Positions 1 through 7,490 of a stretch of DNA of 29,781 nucleotides are shown here, piece by piece; position 1 is the first letter of the stretch, and every line of letters begins with the position of its first letter. Where the stretch lies: assembly GCA_946479475.1 (NCBI GenBank), contig CAMLGG010000036.1:1-29781 (forward strand), written 5' to 3'. Both the position numbers and the translations under genes were made by a program. The DNA comes from an uncultured Ideonella sp. (GTDB lineage: Bacteria; Pseudomonadota; Gammaproteobacteria; Burkholderiales; Burkholderiaceae). The notes below the pieces were generated by a model. That model was given only the letters and a program-made list of their open reading frames with translations. It was not told where the DNA came from and searched no databases.

Positions 1-220
1 GGTTGTGGCCTTCGCCGCCGATGTAGGAGATGACCTCGAAGCCGTTGGTCAGGCGGACCTTGGCGACCTTCCGCAGCGCGGAGTTCGGCTTCTTAGGCGT
101 CGTGGTGTAGACGCGGGTGCAGACCCCGCGGCGCTGCGGGCAGTTCTGCATCGCAGGCGACTTGGACTTCGTGACCTCGACCTGACGGCCTTGGCGCACG
201 AGCTGGTTGATGGTGGGCAT
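1..220 (-). CDS. rpsL: 30S ribosomal protein S12, 5' part (runs off left edge)
   Basis: The reverse strand from 220 encodes the first 73 residues of ribosomal protein S12, beginning [13 protein letters not shown] and containing the conserved [18 protein letters not shown] segment. S12 lies in the decoding centre of the 30S subunit and is the classical site of streptomycin resistance mutations. The lysine of [12 protein letters not shown] (K43 in E. coli numbering) is present, so the visible part looks wild-type for streptomycin. The gene continues beyond the window. Its ATG is at 218-220 and a good sigma-70-type promoter lies about 80 nt upstream. The gene normally begins the str operon (rpsL-rpsG-fusA-tuf) shortly downstream of rpoC, so it marks the left boundary of the inserted T3SS region. 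Confidence 0.98.
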   Translation of the reverse strand, partial: MPTINQLVRQGRQVEVTKSKSPAMQNCPQRRGVCTRVYTTTPKKPNSALRKVAKVRLTNGFEVISYIGGEGHN

Positions 221-301
221 GGGTAACTTGTTCCCGTTTGAAGTTACGTGATTCCCGGCGCAACCCGTCATCAGGACGGAAAATTCGCCGAAAAGCCCTC
301 C

Positions 302-330
302 ATTATATTCGGGACACCCCTGAGCCGCAA
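302..330 (-). promoter_or_regulatory. sigma-70-type promoter for rpsL
   Basis: On the minus strand a perfect -10 hexamer TATAAT (302-307) lies 17 nt downstream of a -35-like TTGCGG (325-330). Transcription would start near 295, giving an rpsL leader of about 75 nt. Because rpoC at the other end of the window has its own terminator, this promoter explains how the str operon stays expressed although it is separated from rpoC by about 28 kb. Confidence 0.75.
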
Positions 331-336
331 CCGCCC

Positions 337-342
337 TTGACA
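337..342 (+). promoter_or_regulatory. possible -35 element upstream of the PIN-domain gene
   Basis: A perfect TTGACA lies 83 nt upstream of the PIN gene start on the plus strand. No convincing -10 box is present at 16-18 nt spacing (the bases there read around GTACGG), so a promoter is only suggested. It sits back to back with the rpsL promoter. Confidence 0.25.
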
Positions 343-424
343 CGCCGGGCGCGGGCCGTGTACGGCGCCACGCCAGCGGCCACCATGGCAGTCATAGTGA
401 GCACACGCTCTCGCCGAAGTTCCC

Positions 425-889
425 ATGAACCTTGTGATCGACACCCAGACGCTGCTGGACTGGCGCTTCTTCCGCGACCCAGCCTGCGAGACCTGGCCCC
501 TGCCTCCCGGGCCGGGTCCGGCCGGCCGTTGGATCGCCACGGCCGCCATGCGGGAGGAACTGGCCCATGTCCTGTCGCGTCCCTGGCCGGCACGCTGGGC
601 CACCCCGCCGGCCGATGTGCTGGCCTTCTTCGATCGCCATGCCGAGCTGCGGCCGGCCCCCACCCCGCGCGAAGCGCAGGCCCTGCGCTGCACCGACCCC
701 GACGACCAGAAATTCATCGACCTGGCGGTGGCCCTGGCGCCCGCGTGGCTGATCAGCCGCGACCGCGCGGTGCTCAAGCTGACGCGCCGGGCAGCCCTGC
801 GGGGCGTGCTGATCCGGCCTCCGGCCCACTACCCGGCCTGGCACCGGCAGCTCGCCGCCAGCTCAGGGCAGGAGCAGGCGTCGAAGTGA
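425..889 (+). CDS. PIN-domain protein (COG1569-type putative toxin)
   Basis: This 154-aa protein begins MNLVIDTQTLLDW and carries the acidic motifs of PIN-domain ribonucleases: Asp6 in the first strand, a Glu in the central helix (REELAHVL), and the late motif DPDDQKFIDLA followed by a strand with SRDRAVL. This matches the COG1569 family annotated as putative toxin-antitoxin system toxin component. PIN proteins are Mg-dependent RNases of VapC type. No antitoxin gene is visible beside it, so a toxin role is not shown. It could be a solitary PIN protein belonging to the ancestral rpsL flank. It is convergent with sctT and the two 3' ends overlap by 27 nt (863-889). The ribosome-binding site is weak (GAAG about 6 nt before the ATG). 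Confidence 0.75.
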   Translation: MNLVIDTQTLLDWRFFRDPACETWPLPPGPGPAGRWIATAAMREELAHVLSRPWPARWATPPADVLAFFDRHAELRPAPTPREAQALRCTDPDDQKFIDLAVALAPAWLISRDRAVLKLTRRAALRGVLIRPPAHYPAWHRQLAASSGQEQASK

Positions 890-1690
890 ATCGAGCGCCA
901 CGGAGGGGCGGTCCAGCAGGTCCTCCGCCAGCAGCTGCACCAGCAGGCCCACCTGCATCCACAGCACCAGCTGCGCCACCACCGCCTTCAGCGACAGCGA
1001 AAGGCTGAACACGTTGAGCTGCTGCGCGAAGCGGTTGATCAGGCCGAGCATGCCGTCGACGAGGTAGAGCAGCACCAGCGCAGGCGCCGACACCAGCAGC
1101 GCCAGCCGCATGATGCGGCCCAGCTCGCCCTCGAACAGCGCCACCGCCCCCGGCCGCAGGCCTGCCCAGGCGGCGCCGACCGGCCACTGCCCGTAGCTCT
1201 CCATCAGCGCGCCGGCCATCAGCATGAAGCCGCCGGCCGACATGAAGACCCAGGCCGCGAGGCGGGCCAGGAAGGCGCCGGTGAGCGAGGTCTGGTGGCC
1301 GGACAGCGGATCCAGCACCTGGGCCATCGACGAGCCGACCTTGGTGTCGACGATCTGGCCCGCGGCCTCGAAGGCCCACATCATGCCGGCGAACAGCAGG
1401 CCGAGCGCCCCGCCGATGAAGGCCTCCTTGCCGAACAGCACGGCCCATTGCCAGCCGTCGAGCACGGCCACCGGCGTGGCGGGCTGGACGATCAGCCCCA
1501 GCAGGCCGAGCGCGACGAACAGCGCGTTGCGGATGGTCGCGGGCACCAGCTCCGCGGTGAACAGCGGCACCAGCAGGAAGGCCACCGCCACCCGCGTCGT
1601 CGAAAGCCCCAGCAGCAGGGCCGTCCGGGCGAGGCTTTCGTACGAGCGCCAAAGCGGCAGGTCGGCCAGAGAAGCGAGGTCGCCCGTCAT
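863..1690 (-). CDS. sctT: T3SS export apparatus protein SctT (YscT/SpaR/FliR family)
   Basis: A 275-aa polytopic membrane protein with about six hydrophobic segments, homologous to YscT, SpaR and flagellar FliR. Family-typical features are the GLLFAGMMWAFEAAGQIVD region, the DPLSGHQTSLTGAFLARLA segment and the C-terminal part with INRFAQQLNVFSLSLSLK. SctT closes the SctR5-S4-T1 core export complex in the inner membrane. The start is the ATG at 1690, which overlaps the sctS stop in an ATGA (1687-1690). An upstream in-frame ATG at 1921 exists but would read through sctS in another frame and is rejected. It is the last gene of the minus-strand operon and its end overlaps the convergent PIN gene. 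Confidence 0.95.
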   Translation of the reverse strand: MTGDLASLADLPLWRSYESLARTALLLGLSTTRVAVAFLLVPLFTAELVPATIRNALFVALGLLGLIVQPATPVAVLDGWQWAVLFGKEAFIGGALGLLFAGMMWAFEAAGQIVDTKVGSSMAQVLDPLSGHQTSLTGAFLARLAAWVFMSAGGFMLMAGALMESYGQWPVGAAWAGLRPGAVALFEGELGRIMRLALLVSAPALVLLYLVDGMLGLINRFAQQLNVFSLSLSLKAVVAQLVLWMQVGLLVQLLAEDLLDRPSVALDSLRRLLLP

Positions 1691-1962
1691 GGCTTGCCCA
1701 CCATGCCGGCGAACTCGCTGAAGACGCGGTCGCCGAGCTGGTAGAGCGCGCTGCCGAGCAGCGAGGCGGTCACGAAGATCGTCAGCACGATGGCGAAGAA
1801 CTTGGCCGCGTATTGCAGCGTCTGCTCCTGCAGCTGGGTGGCCGCCTGGACGAAGGCGATCACCAGGCCGACGATGGCGGCAACGGCGATGGGCGGCGCC
1901 GAAAGCAGCAGCACCAGCCACAGGGCCTCGTAGGTCAACTGCAAGACTTCCGACTGCTGCAT
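1687..1962 (-). CDS. sctS: T3SS export apparatus protein SctS (YscS/FliQ family)
   Basis: A 91-aa protein of two transmembrane hairpins, the normal size for SctS/FliQ. It begins MQQSEVLQLTYEALWLVLLLS and contains the conserved segment ATQLQEQTLQYAAKFFAI, which lies near the cytoplasmic loop that gates the export pore. Four copies spiral around the SctR pentamer in the core export complex. It starts 10 nt after the sctR stop and its stop overlaps the sctT start by 4 nt. Confidence 0.96.
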   Translation of the reverse strand: MQQSEVLQLTYEALWLVLLLSAPPIAVAAIVGLVIAFVQAATQLQEQTLQYAAKFFAIVLTIFVTASLLGSALYQLGDRVFSEFAGMVGKP

Positions 1963-1972
1963 CGCCGCCCCT

Positions 1973-2626
1973 TCAGTGGTAGGTGAGCACGAGGCCGTGC
2001 GTGAGCTTGACCCAGCCGTCGATCAGCACGAACAGCAGCAGCTTGAAGGGCAGCGAAACCGTGGTCGGCGACAGCATCATCATCCCCATCGCCATCAGGA
2101 TGTTGGAAATCACCAGGTCGATCACCAGGAAGGGCAGGAAGATCAGGAAGCCGATCTCGAACGCGACCGAGAGCTCGCTCACGGTGAAGGCCGGCACGAC
2201 GACGAGGAAGTCGCGCTCGGTGAGCGATCCCGCCTGGTCGGCGTTCAGCGAACGCTGGGCCGTCTTGAGGAAGAAGGCCCGCTCCATCGGCCGGCTGTGC
2301 TTGATCAGGAACTCGCGCAGCGGCTCCTTGGCGGCATCGGCCGCCGAGAGCATCGCGCCGGTGCTGGCCGTGGCCGCGGGCAGGTCGTCGACGTGCTGCT
2401 TCATCGCCACGCCGACCGGATACATCACGTAGATGCTCAGGACGAGCGCCAGCCCGTTCAGCACGACGTTCGGTGGCACCTGCTGCAGCCCCAGCGCGTT
2501 GCGCAGAAGGCTCAGCACGACGACCAGCTTGGTGAACGAAGTCACCATCACGGCGACGAAGGGCGCCAGCGCGAGCACGATCACCGTGACCAGCGCAGAC
2601 GCGGGCGAGAAGTGGGTCAGGTCCAT
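1973..2626 (-). CDS. sctR: T3SS export apparatus protein SctR (YscR/FliP family)
   Basis: A 217-aa inner-membrane protein, typical length for SctR. It shows the FliP/SctR signatures: TSFTKLVVVLSLLRNALGLQQ near residues 30-50, QQVPPNVVLNGLAL, and the C-terminal half with FEIGFLIFLPFLVIDLVISN and MGMMMLSPTTVSLPFK. Five copies form the base of the export pore. It lies 48 nt downstream of sctQ, the longest gap in this part of the operon, so it may have its own translation initiation, although no strong Shine-Dalgarno sequence precedes the ATG at 2626. Confidence 0.97.
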   Translation of the reverse strand: MDLTHFSPASALVTVIVLALAPFVAVMVTSFTKLVVVLSLLRNALGLQQVPPNVVLNGLALVLSIYVMYPVGVAMKQHVDDLPAATASTGAMLSAADAAKEPLREFLIKHSRPMERAFFLKTAQRSLNADQAGSLTERDFLVVVPAFTVSELSVAFEIGFLIFLPFLVIDLVISNILMAMGMMMLSPTTVSLPFKLLLFVLIDGWVKLTHGLVLTYH

Positions 2627-2674
2627 GTCGGCGGGGCGGGCGCGCGGGCAGCGCAGAGGGTTCGGAACGGGGCT

Positions 2675-3535
2675 TCAGGCGGCAGACGAAGCTCCCACCG
2701 CTTCAATCCACAGGGCGCGGCCCTCGCCCCAGGGCATCAGCCGGCCCTGCGCGCGACGGATTTCGGGCGCAGGGCCGGCGAGGGTTGCGCCCGGTGGCGG
2801 ACAGGCGAGGTCCACGGGTCGCCCGAGGTCGACGGCGATGGCCTCGTCGCGCCAGCCCAGCAGGAGCTCGGGCGCAAGAGCCTGCGGCAGCACGCATCGC
2901 AGGGACAAGCAGTCCGGCTCGGGAAGATCCGCGGCCGAAGCGACGCCAGGCTCCTGCGCGCCGATGCACTGCCGCACTGCCGTGCCGGCGGGATCCACCA
3001 CCACGAGCAGGCCGCCCGTGCGCTCGTCGGCGGCGCGCAGGCAGGCGATCCAGTCCGGCTCGAAGCTCGCTGGCAGCAGCAACGCGCCGCCGGGCTCGAG
3101 CGCGGCCTCTTCCTCGGGCGGCAGCGTCAGCGTGGCCAGCACCAGCTCGGCCTCGACAGGCAGCCACAGCAGCTCCCGAGCCAGCGCATCGGGCGGAGGC
3201 GGAAGGCGCCGCAGCAAGGACCACGGCAGGCCCAGGCTCGCCCCCACGCCGGGGCCGGCCCAGCGCGCCACTGCGCCCCCGGCCGGGCCCTGCCCGGGAG
3301 CTTCTTGCCATTGCCAGTCCGGCGGGCCGGCGGAGCCCGGCAGGGCCTCCAGCCATTCCTCCAGGGCCTGCAGCAGCGGCTCGGCCAGGGCCAGGCGCAA
3401 GGCGGCCTCGGCGGCGCAGGCGGGTGCCGCCGCGCTCACCGTCTCGAGCTCCAGCCGAAGGTCGCCGTGGCCCGTGGAGGCCTCGTAGACCCCCCGGATG
3501 CCCAGAGGCGCTTCGATGGGTTCCAGGAGCTTCAT
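2675..3535 (-). CDS. sctQ: T3SS cytoplasmic C-ring / sorting platform protein SctQ (divergent)
   Basis: A 286-aa protein in the exact position of sctQ (before sctR-S-T), of the usual SctQ length of about 300 aa. The C-terminal part from about residue 205 (LSLRCVLPQALAPELLLGW ... APEIRRAQGRLMPWGEGRALWIE) fits a weak SpoA (SPOA/FliN-like) fold. The rest is low-complexity and Leu/Ala/Pro-rich. SctQ forms the pods of the cytosolic sorting platform, bound to SctK and SctL. Assignment rests on position, length and the SpoA-like end, since sequence similarity is low. The start ATG at 3535 overlaps the response-regulator stop (ATGA, 3532-3535). There is no internal Met before the SpoA-like domain, so the short SctQ-C product made in some systems would need a non-ATG start. 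Confidence 0.75.
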   Translation of the reverse strand: MKLLEPIEAPLGIRGVYEASTGHGDLRLELETVSAAAPACAAEAALRLALAEPLLQALEEWLEALPGSAGPPDWQWQEAPGQGPAGGAVARWAGPGVGASLGLPWSLLRRLPPPPDALARELLWLPVEAELVLATLTLPPEEEAALEPGGALLLPASFEPDWIACLRAADERTGGLLVVVDPAGTAVRQCIGAQEPGVASAADLPEPDCLSLRCVLPQALAPELLLGWRDEAIAVDLGRPVDLACPPPGATLAGPAPEIRRAQGRLMPWGEGRALWIEAVGASSAA

Positions 3536-4203
3536 GCGCGCCGGCTCACCATCATTCGCGTCAGCTCGGCGACCGATCGCGCCTTCATCTTGGCCATCGC
3601 CCGTGAACGGTAGAGCTCCACGGTCTTGATCGACAGGCCCAGGCGGTCCGCGATCACCTTGTTGTAGATGCCCTGCACGACGAATCCGAGCACCTCGCGC
3701 TCGCGAGGGGCCAGCGAGCGCTCCCGCCGCTCGAACTCGTCGGCGGCGGCGTCGTCCGTCGCCCCGGCCACCACAGCGGCCGGCGAGAAGGCCGGACGCG
3801 GTGCCGCCGGTGGTGCAGCGCAGGCCGGGCGACTGAAGGCGGCATCCAGGGCGGCTTCGAGCGCGGCGTCGTCCAATGGCTTCTCCAGCAGCGTGATGGC
3901 GCCTTTTCGCATCGCCTCGACGGCCAGGGGCACGTCCGCATGGCCGCTCATGTAGATCACCGGCAGCGCGGTACCGGGCTCGCGCAGCAGGGCATCGTGC
4001 ATGTCCAGCCCCCCCAGCTCGGGCATGCGCACGTCCAGCAGCAGGCAGGCGCTCTCGTTGGGATCGCGGCAGCTGAGCTCGCGCAGGGCCTCGCGCGGGT
4101 CGGCCCAGGAACGCACCTCGAAGCCGGCGCCCTCGAGCCAGAAGCAGGCCGACTCGCGGAACTGCTGGTTGTCGTCGACGATGTAGACGGTGCGTCGGTT
4201 CAT
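3532..4203 (-). CDS. FixJ/NarL-type response regulator embedded in the sct operon
   Basis: A 223-aa two-domain response regulator. The N-terminal receiver domain (residues 5-120) has the acidic pocket VYIVDDN, phospho-acceptor Asp57 in LLLDVRMPELGG, the switch Ser in YMSGHAD and Lys108 in LEKP. A proline/alanine-rich linker (about 126-150) leads to a LuxR-type helix-turn-helix (about 164-214: LAPREREVLGFVVQG ... NKVIADRLGLSIKTVELYRSR). This is the FixJ/TodT/TtrR arrangement, a DNA-binding transcription factor activated by phosphorylation. It is overlapped by 4 nt on both sides, by the kinase upstream and by sctQ downstream. The likely targets are T3SS promoters in this locus, which is an inference. 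The start is the ATG at 4203; a longer frame from 4293 lies inside the kinase gene and is rejected. Confidence 0.95.
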   Translation of the reverse strand: MNRRTVYIVDDNQQFRESACFWLEGAGFEVRSWADPREALRELSCRDPNESACLLLDVRMPELGGLDMHDALLREPGTALPVIYMSGHADVPLAVEAMRKGAITLLEKPLDDAALEAALDAAFSRPACAAPPAAPRPAFSPAAVVAGATDDAAADEFERRERSLAPREREVLGFVVQGIYNKVIADRLGLSIKTVELYRSRAMAKMKARSVAELTRMMVSRRA

Positions 4204-5321
4204 TCGACCCCCTTGGTGGTTCGGGCCGGCTGCGCCAGCGGCAGGCCCAGGTGGAAACTGCAGCCGCGCCCCGCGGCCCCTCGGCTGAACCACAGCCGGC
4301 CCTGGTGCAGCTCGACGAAGGAGCGGCAGATCGCCAGGCCGATGCCCATGCCGTTCGGCTTGGTCGACGAGAAGGGCACGAACAGCCGCTGCTCCGCCTC
4401 GGCGGACAGGCCCACGCCGTTGTCGGTGATCCGCACCTGCGCCTCGCAGCCTTCACAGTGCAGGGCCAGCTCGATGCGCGGCTCGGCCGGCCGGCCCTCG
4501 CGCAGCGCGTCGATCGCATTGCGCAGGAGGTTGACCAGCACCTGCTGCAGCATCACCGGATCGCCGCGCACGGTCGCCGGCGCCTCCGGCACATCGAGCG
4601 TCAGTTGCACCCCGACGCGCTGCAGCTCCCAGTCGAGCAGCGAGGCGCTCGCCCGCAGCAAAGCCGCCAGGTCGACCGACTGGCGCTTCGGGGCGCGCGA
4701 GTGGGTGAACTCGCGGATGCGGGCGATCACCTTGGCGGCGTACATCACCTGCTCGATCGCCCGCTCGACGGCGGCGAGCTCGTCCGCGGCGGCCTCGTGG
4801 CCCTCACGGCTGCGCCGGGCCAGCCGCACGCGCAGGCCGCGCAGCAAGTTGGCCGCCGCCCCGATGGGCTGGTTGAGCTCGTGGGCCAGCGTGCTGCCCA
4901 TCTCGCCGATGGACAGCGAGCGCGAGGTGAAGACCAGGCCTTCGCGGTCGTCGAGCTGGCGGCGCAGGGCAAGCAGGCGCTCGCGCTCGGCGGCTCGCTC
5001 GTCACGCAGGCGCAGGAGCAGGCGACGCCCGTCGAGCACGGCGATCTCGGCGCCGTACTCGCCCTGCGCACCGCAGCGGAAGGCCCTTGCAGCGCCGGGC
5101 GAGCGGGCCTGCGCGAGGCCCTCGAGCAGGCCGGGCATCGCGCGGTACCAGGCGGGCAGCGAACGCCCGTCGAGCGCTGGCAGCAGCGCTTGCATGGGCT
5201 CGCTCATGTCCAGCAGTTCGCCGGCCACATCGTCGACGAGCGCGACGGCGTCGCCCCAGGCGCCGAGCGTGCCGCACCAGGGCGTCGCCAGGCAGTCTTG
5301 CTCTGTCCAGCTCATCGTCAT
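4200..5321 (-). CDS. soluble sensor histidine kinase (FixL/TtrS-like transmitter)
   Basis: A 373-aa histidine kinase with no transmembrane segment, so it should sense a cytoplasmic signal or partner. Residues 1-110 form a PAS-like input region, followed by a coiled coil (about 108-125). The DHp helix carries the H-box STLAHELNQPIG with His147, and the HATPase domain shows the N-box (NLLRNAIDAL, Asn268), the G1 box DNGVG (300-304) and the G2 box GMGIGLA (324-330). The FixL/DctB-type HELNQP motif fits pairing with the FixJ-type regulator next door. The start at 5321 is favoured because it makes an ATGA overlap with the upstream 377-aa gene; a second ATG two codons later (5315) is possible. The stop overlaps the regulator start (4200-4203). 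Confidence 0.94.
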   Translation of the reverse strand: MTMSWTEQDCLATPWCGTLGAWGDAVALVDDVAGELLDMSEPMQALLPALDGRSLPAWYRAMPGLLEGLAQARSPGAARAFRCGAQGEYGAEIAVLDGRRLLLRLRDERAAERERLLALRRQLDDREGLVFTSRSLSIGEMGSTLAHELNQPIGAAANLLRGLRVRLARRSREGHEAAADELAAVERAIEQVMYAAKVIARIREFTHSRAPKRQSVDLAALLRASASLLDWELQRVGVQLTLDVPEAPATVRGDPVMLQQVLVNLLRNAIDALREGRPAEPRIELALHCEGCEAQVRITDNGVGLSAEAEQRLFVPFSSTKPNGMGIGLAICRSFVELHQGRLWFSRGAAGRGCSFHLGLPLAQPARTTKGVE

Positions 5322-6451
5322 GCCGGTCTCGCCTTCGCCATGACATCCCCCGCCTTCGCGCCCAGCAATGCCTGGTCGCAAACCAGCAGCGGCAGGCTCC
5401 ACTGGGTGCCGAGCGCCTGCCACAGGCGCTGGACGCGGTCCACGCGCACCAGCACCTCGTTCCACCGCGGCAGCAAGGGCGGGAAGGGGCCGAGCTGCAG
5501 CTCGCAGCTCACGCGGCCGGCGCTGTCCTGCTCCTGCGTGAGGAGCTGGCCGCCACGGCGCAGGGAATAGCTCTTGGCCACGCGCACGCACCACCAGCGT
5601 CCTTCGGCGCCGGGCCGCGACCAGCGCAGCCGGGCCGCGAACCGCTCGCCGCACAGGCGCATCGGCCGGGAATTTCGAGCGGGACGCAGCACGAACAGCC
5701 AAGCCGCCTGCGCCTCGTCCTCGCGCACCGGGCAAGCCAGCAGCACCGACCGGCCCCGCTCCCACGCCTCGGCCGCGGCCCGCAGCGCCGAGCGGGCGGC
5801 GGGGCGCTGGGCCGCCTGTCGCAGGGCGGCCAGCAGCGGTGTGCTCCAGGGCGCTTCCGCGGTCGATTCCGCCTGCGTGATCGTCGGCGGCCCCGACTTC
5901 TGCTCGTCTTGGCTGTCCTCCTGCTCCTTCGGTTCTTCGTCGCAATCGTCGCAGGCATGCCTGCGCGGTGGCGACCGCTGCGTCATCTCCTCGACCGGCG
6001 GGCGCAGCTGCGCGGCGATCCCGGGATGCAGCGCGAGCACGGCGCCGGGCAGCATCGCGGCGCCAGCCGCCGCAGGGTCGGGACGGGCCTGGGTGGCCAA
6101 CGCCGCTTCGTCGAGAGCGCGGCCGGATTCACGGGCCAGGGGCGCGATAGCAGAGTCGTCCGAAGAGCGCAACGCGTGTGGGCCGCGCGCCAGGTCACGG
6201 GCCATTTCCGTCAGCCCGCGCAGCTGCCCTCCTGCTGCCAGCTCGTCGGCCGGGCTGCCGCCCCAGGGCGTCGACTCGGCCCCGCCGGGCGGCGCGACGG
6301 ACTCGGGCTGCAAAGCCTGCAGGCCGACGGAGGCCCCCGAGGCATCGGCGCCGGCTGCGACGTTCCCCGCCTGTGCTTCAGCGAGCTGCAGCCCTTCTGA
6401 CGGCGGCAGTGCCGACCAGGGCGACACCGCTGCGGCAGATTCGACGCTCAT
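5318..6451 (-). CDS. unrecognised T3SS operon protein, 377 aa
   Basis: I do not recognise this protein. The N-terminal half (1-165) is Ala/Pro-rich and low in complexity, as in export substrates and ruler proteins. A short acidic stretch around residues 165-190 holds a Cys pair (HACDDCDEE). The C-terminal half (about 200-377) looks folded, with tryptophan-rich segments such as AWLFVLRP and RWWCVRVAKSY, then a final part with CELQLGPFPPLLPRWNEVLVRVD. It lies between the SctP candidate and the histidine kinase, with ATGA overlaps on both sides (6448-6451 and 5318-5321), so it is made together with the structural proteins. It may be a second SctP/HpaP-like protein or an input partner of the kinase. 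Neither is shown by the sequence. Confidence 0.6.
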   Translation of the reverse strand: MSVESAAAVSPWSALPPSEGLQLAEAQAGNVAAGADASGASVGLQALQPESVAPPGGAESTPWGGSPADELAAGGQLRGLTEMARDLARGPHALRSSDDSAIAPLARESGRALDEAALATQARPDPAAAGAAMLPGAVLALHPGIAAQLRPPVEEMTQRSPPRRHACDDCDEEPKEQEDSQDEQKSGPPTITQAESTAEAPWSTPLLAALRQAAQRPAARSALRAAAEAWERGRSVLLACPVREDEAQAAWLFVLRPARNSRPMRLCGERFAARLRWSRPGAEGRWWCVRVAKSYSLRRGGQLLTQEQDSAGRVSCELQLGPFPPLLPRWNEVLVRVDRVQRLWQALGTQWSLPLLVCDQALLGAKAGDVMAKARPA

Positions 6452-7014
6452 CGCGGATCCTCCTGCCGGTCACGCTCGGGCAGCGGCCGCCAGCCCAGCT
6501 GCTCCACCTCATGCCCCTGGCTGCGAAGCCGACGTTCCAGCCGGGGCAGGTGCGTGGCTGCCCAGACGGCTGGCACCGCCGGCGTGGCGAGCTGCAGGCT
6601 CCACGCCGCGGCGTCGGGGCCTCGCTGCAACGCGAGCTGCCAGGCGGCCCCGGCGCCGGGGCGAATCTCGGCTTCGATTCGCAGGGGCGCGGCCGCGACC
6701 TGTGCTTCGGCCACGAAGGTCGACTGCGGATGGCCGCAGTCGGCCGAAGCGCCGTGGCCAATCGCTTGCTGTGTCGCCGTGAGGCTCGCCAGCGCGCCGG
6801 CCGAGCTGGCCACCGGCGCCATCTCGCGTGCCAGCAGCGCCGCCTGCCAGGCCCCCAGCAACGGCGGTGGCGCCAAGGGTGCGACCAGCGCGGCATCGGC
6901 CTGCCCCGGTTCGTCCTCGTCGGACCGGGTACGCGATGCATCCCGGGGCCTCGCCGTCGACGAGGGCGGCCGGGCGGGCGGCGCCGAAGCGGACAAGCCG
7001 GAGGTCTCGTTCAT
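6448..7014 (-). CDS. sctP: SctP candidate (needle-length / substrate-switch protein)
   Basis: A 188-aa protein directly after sctO, the position of yscP. The first 50 residues are rich in Ser, Pro and Arg and probably disordered. The C-terminal part (about 105-180) has a beta-strand/helix pattern ending in LPRLERRLRSQGHEVEQLGW, which resembles the T3S4 substrate-specificity domain of SctP/FliK, where a final helix and a strand follow a glycine. SctP measures needle length and triggers the switch from early to middle substrates through SctU. It is short for a ruler, more like the HpaP/HrpP size class. It overlaps sctO and the 377-aa gene by 4 nt each. The assignment relies on position and a weak domain resemblance. 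Confidence 0.55.
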   Translation of the reverse strand: MNETSGLSASAPPARPPSSTARPRDASRTRSDEDEPGQADAALVAPLAPPPLLGAWQAALLAREMAPVASSAGALASLTATQQAIGHGASADCGHPQSTFVAEAQVAAAPLRIEAEIRPGAGAAWQLALQRGPDAAAWSLQLATPAVPAVWAATHLPRLERRLRSQGHEVEQLGWRPLPERDRQEDPR

Positions 7015-7490
7015 GGAAACTCCTTCGACACGTGAGCACGCTCTTCCTGCTCGCGCTCGGCACGGCGTTCGCGCACCCGGCCGGCCTCGCGCCGCTCCTG
7101 TTGCACCCATTCGCCGACCGCTTCGTGGCGCGCCATCGCACGCACCAGGTCGTCGCGGCGGCGCTGCAGCGCGTCGAGCGACTCTTCCAGCGAGCGCTCC
7201 TCGTCGATCAGCTCGTACTCGTCGCGCTCCAGCCGATCCGCAAGGGTCTCGCGCCAACGGGTGACGGCGCCGCTCCAGCGAGGCAGGCCGGCGCTGGACG
7301 TCCAGTCGCGCGCCAGGGCGGCCAGCGAATCGCGGCCCTGCTCGATGCTGCGCAGGCGCTGCTCCACCGCAGCCCGGGCGGCCTGCTCGGCTTGCTCGGC
7401 CTGCCGCAGGGCCAGCCGTGCCCGCTCGACCCGCAAGGACCTCAAGCGCAGCCACTGCGCCTGCCACTCGCGTCCGGCCGCTCGGGTCAT
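7011..7490 (-). CDS. sctO: T3SS stalk protein SctO (YscO/FliJ-like)
   Basis: A 159-aa, highly charged, almost entirely helical protein with heptad-like repeats of Arg, Glu, Leu and Gln over its whole length, as expected for the antiparallel coiled coil of SctO/FliJ. SctO inserts into the SctN hexamer and contacts SctV to couple ATP hydrolysis to export. It follows sctN with an ATGA overlap (7487-7490) and precedes the SctP candidate with another (7011-7014). Sequence identity in this family is always low, so identification comes from composition, length and position. Confidence 0.82.
   Translation of the reverse strand: MTRAAGREWQAQWLRLRSLRVERARLALRQAEQAEQAARAAVEQRLRSIEQGRDSLAALARDWTSSAGLPRWSGAVTRWRETLADRLERDEYELIDEERSLEESLDALQRRRDDLVRAMARHEAVGEWVQQERREAGRVRERRAEREQEERAHVSKEFP

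Noticed and set aside
1976..3613. Long plus-strand open frame (545 codons) opposite sctR and sctQ
   Set aside because: It is antisense to well-supported genes, its product is rich in Arg, His, Gln and Gly as usual for shadows of GC-rich genes, and it has no recognisable domain.
3940..5343. Plus-strand open frame of 467 codons opposite the kinase gene
   Set aside because: It is the shadow of a histidine kinase whose H, N, G1 and G2 boxes are all intact on the other strand.
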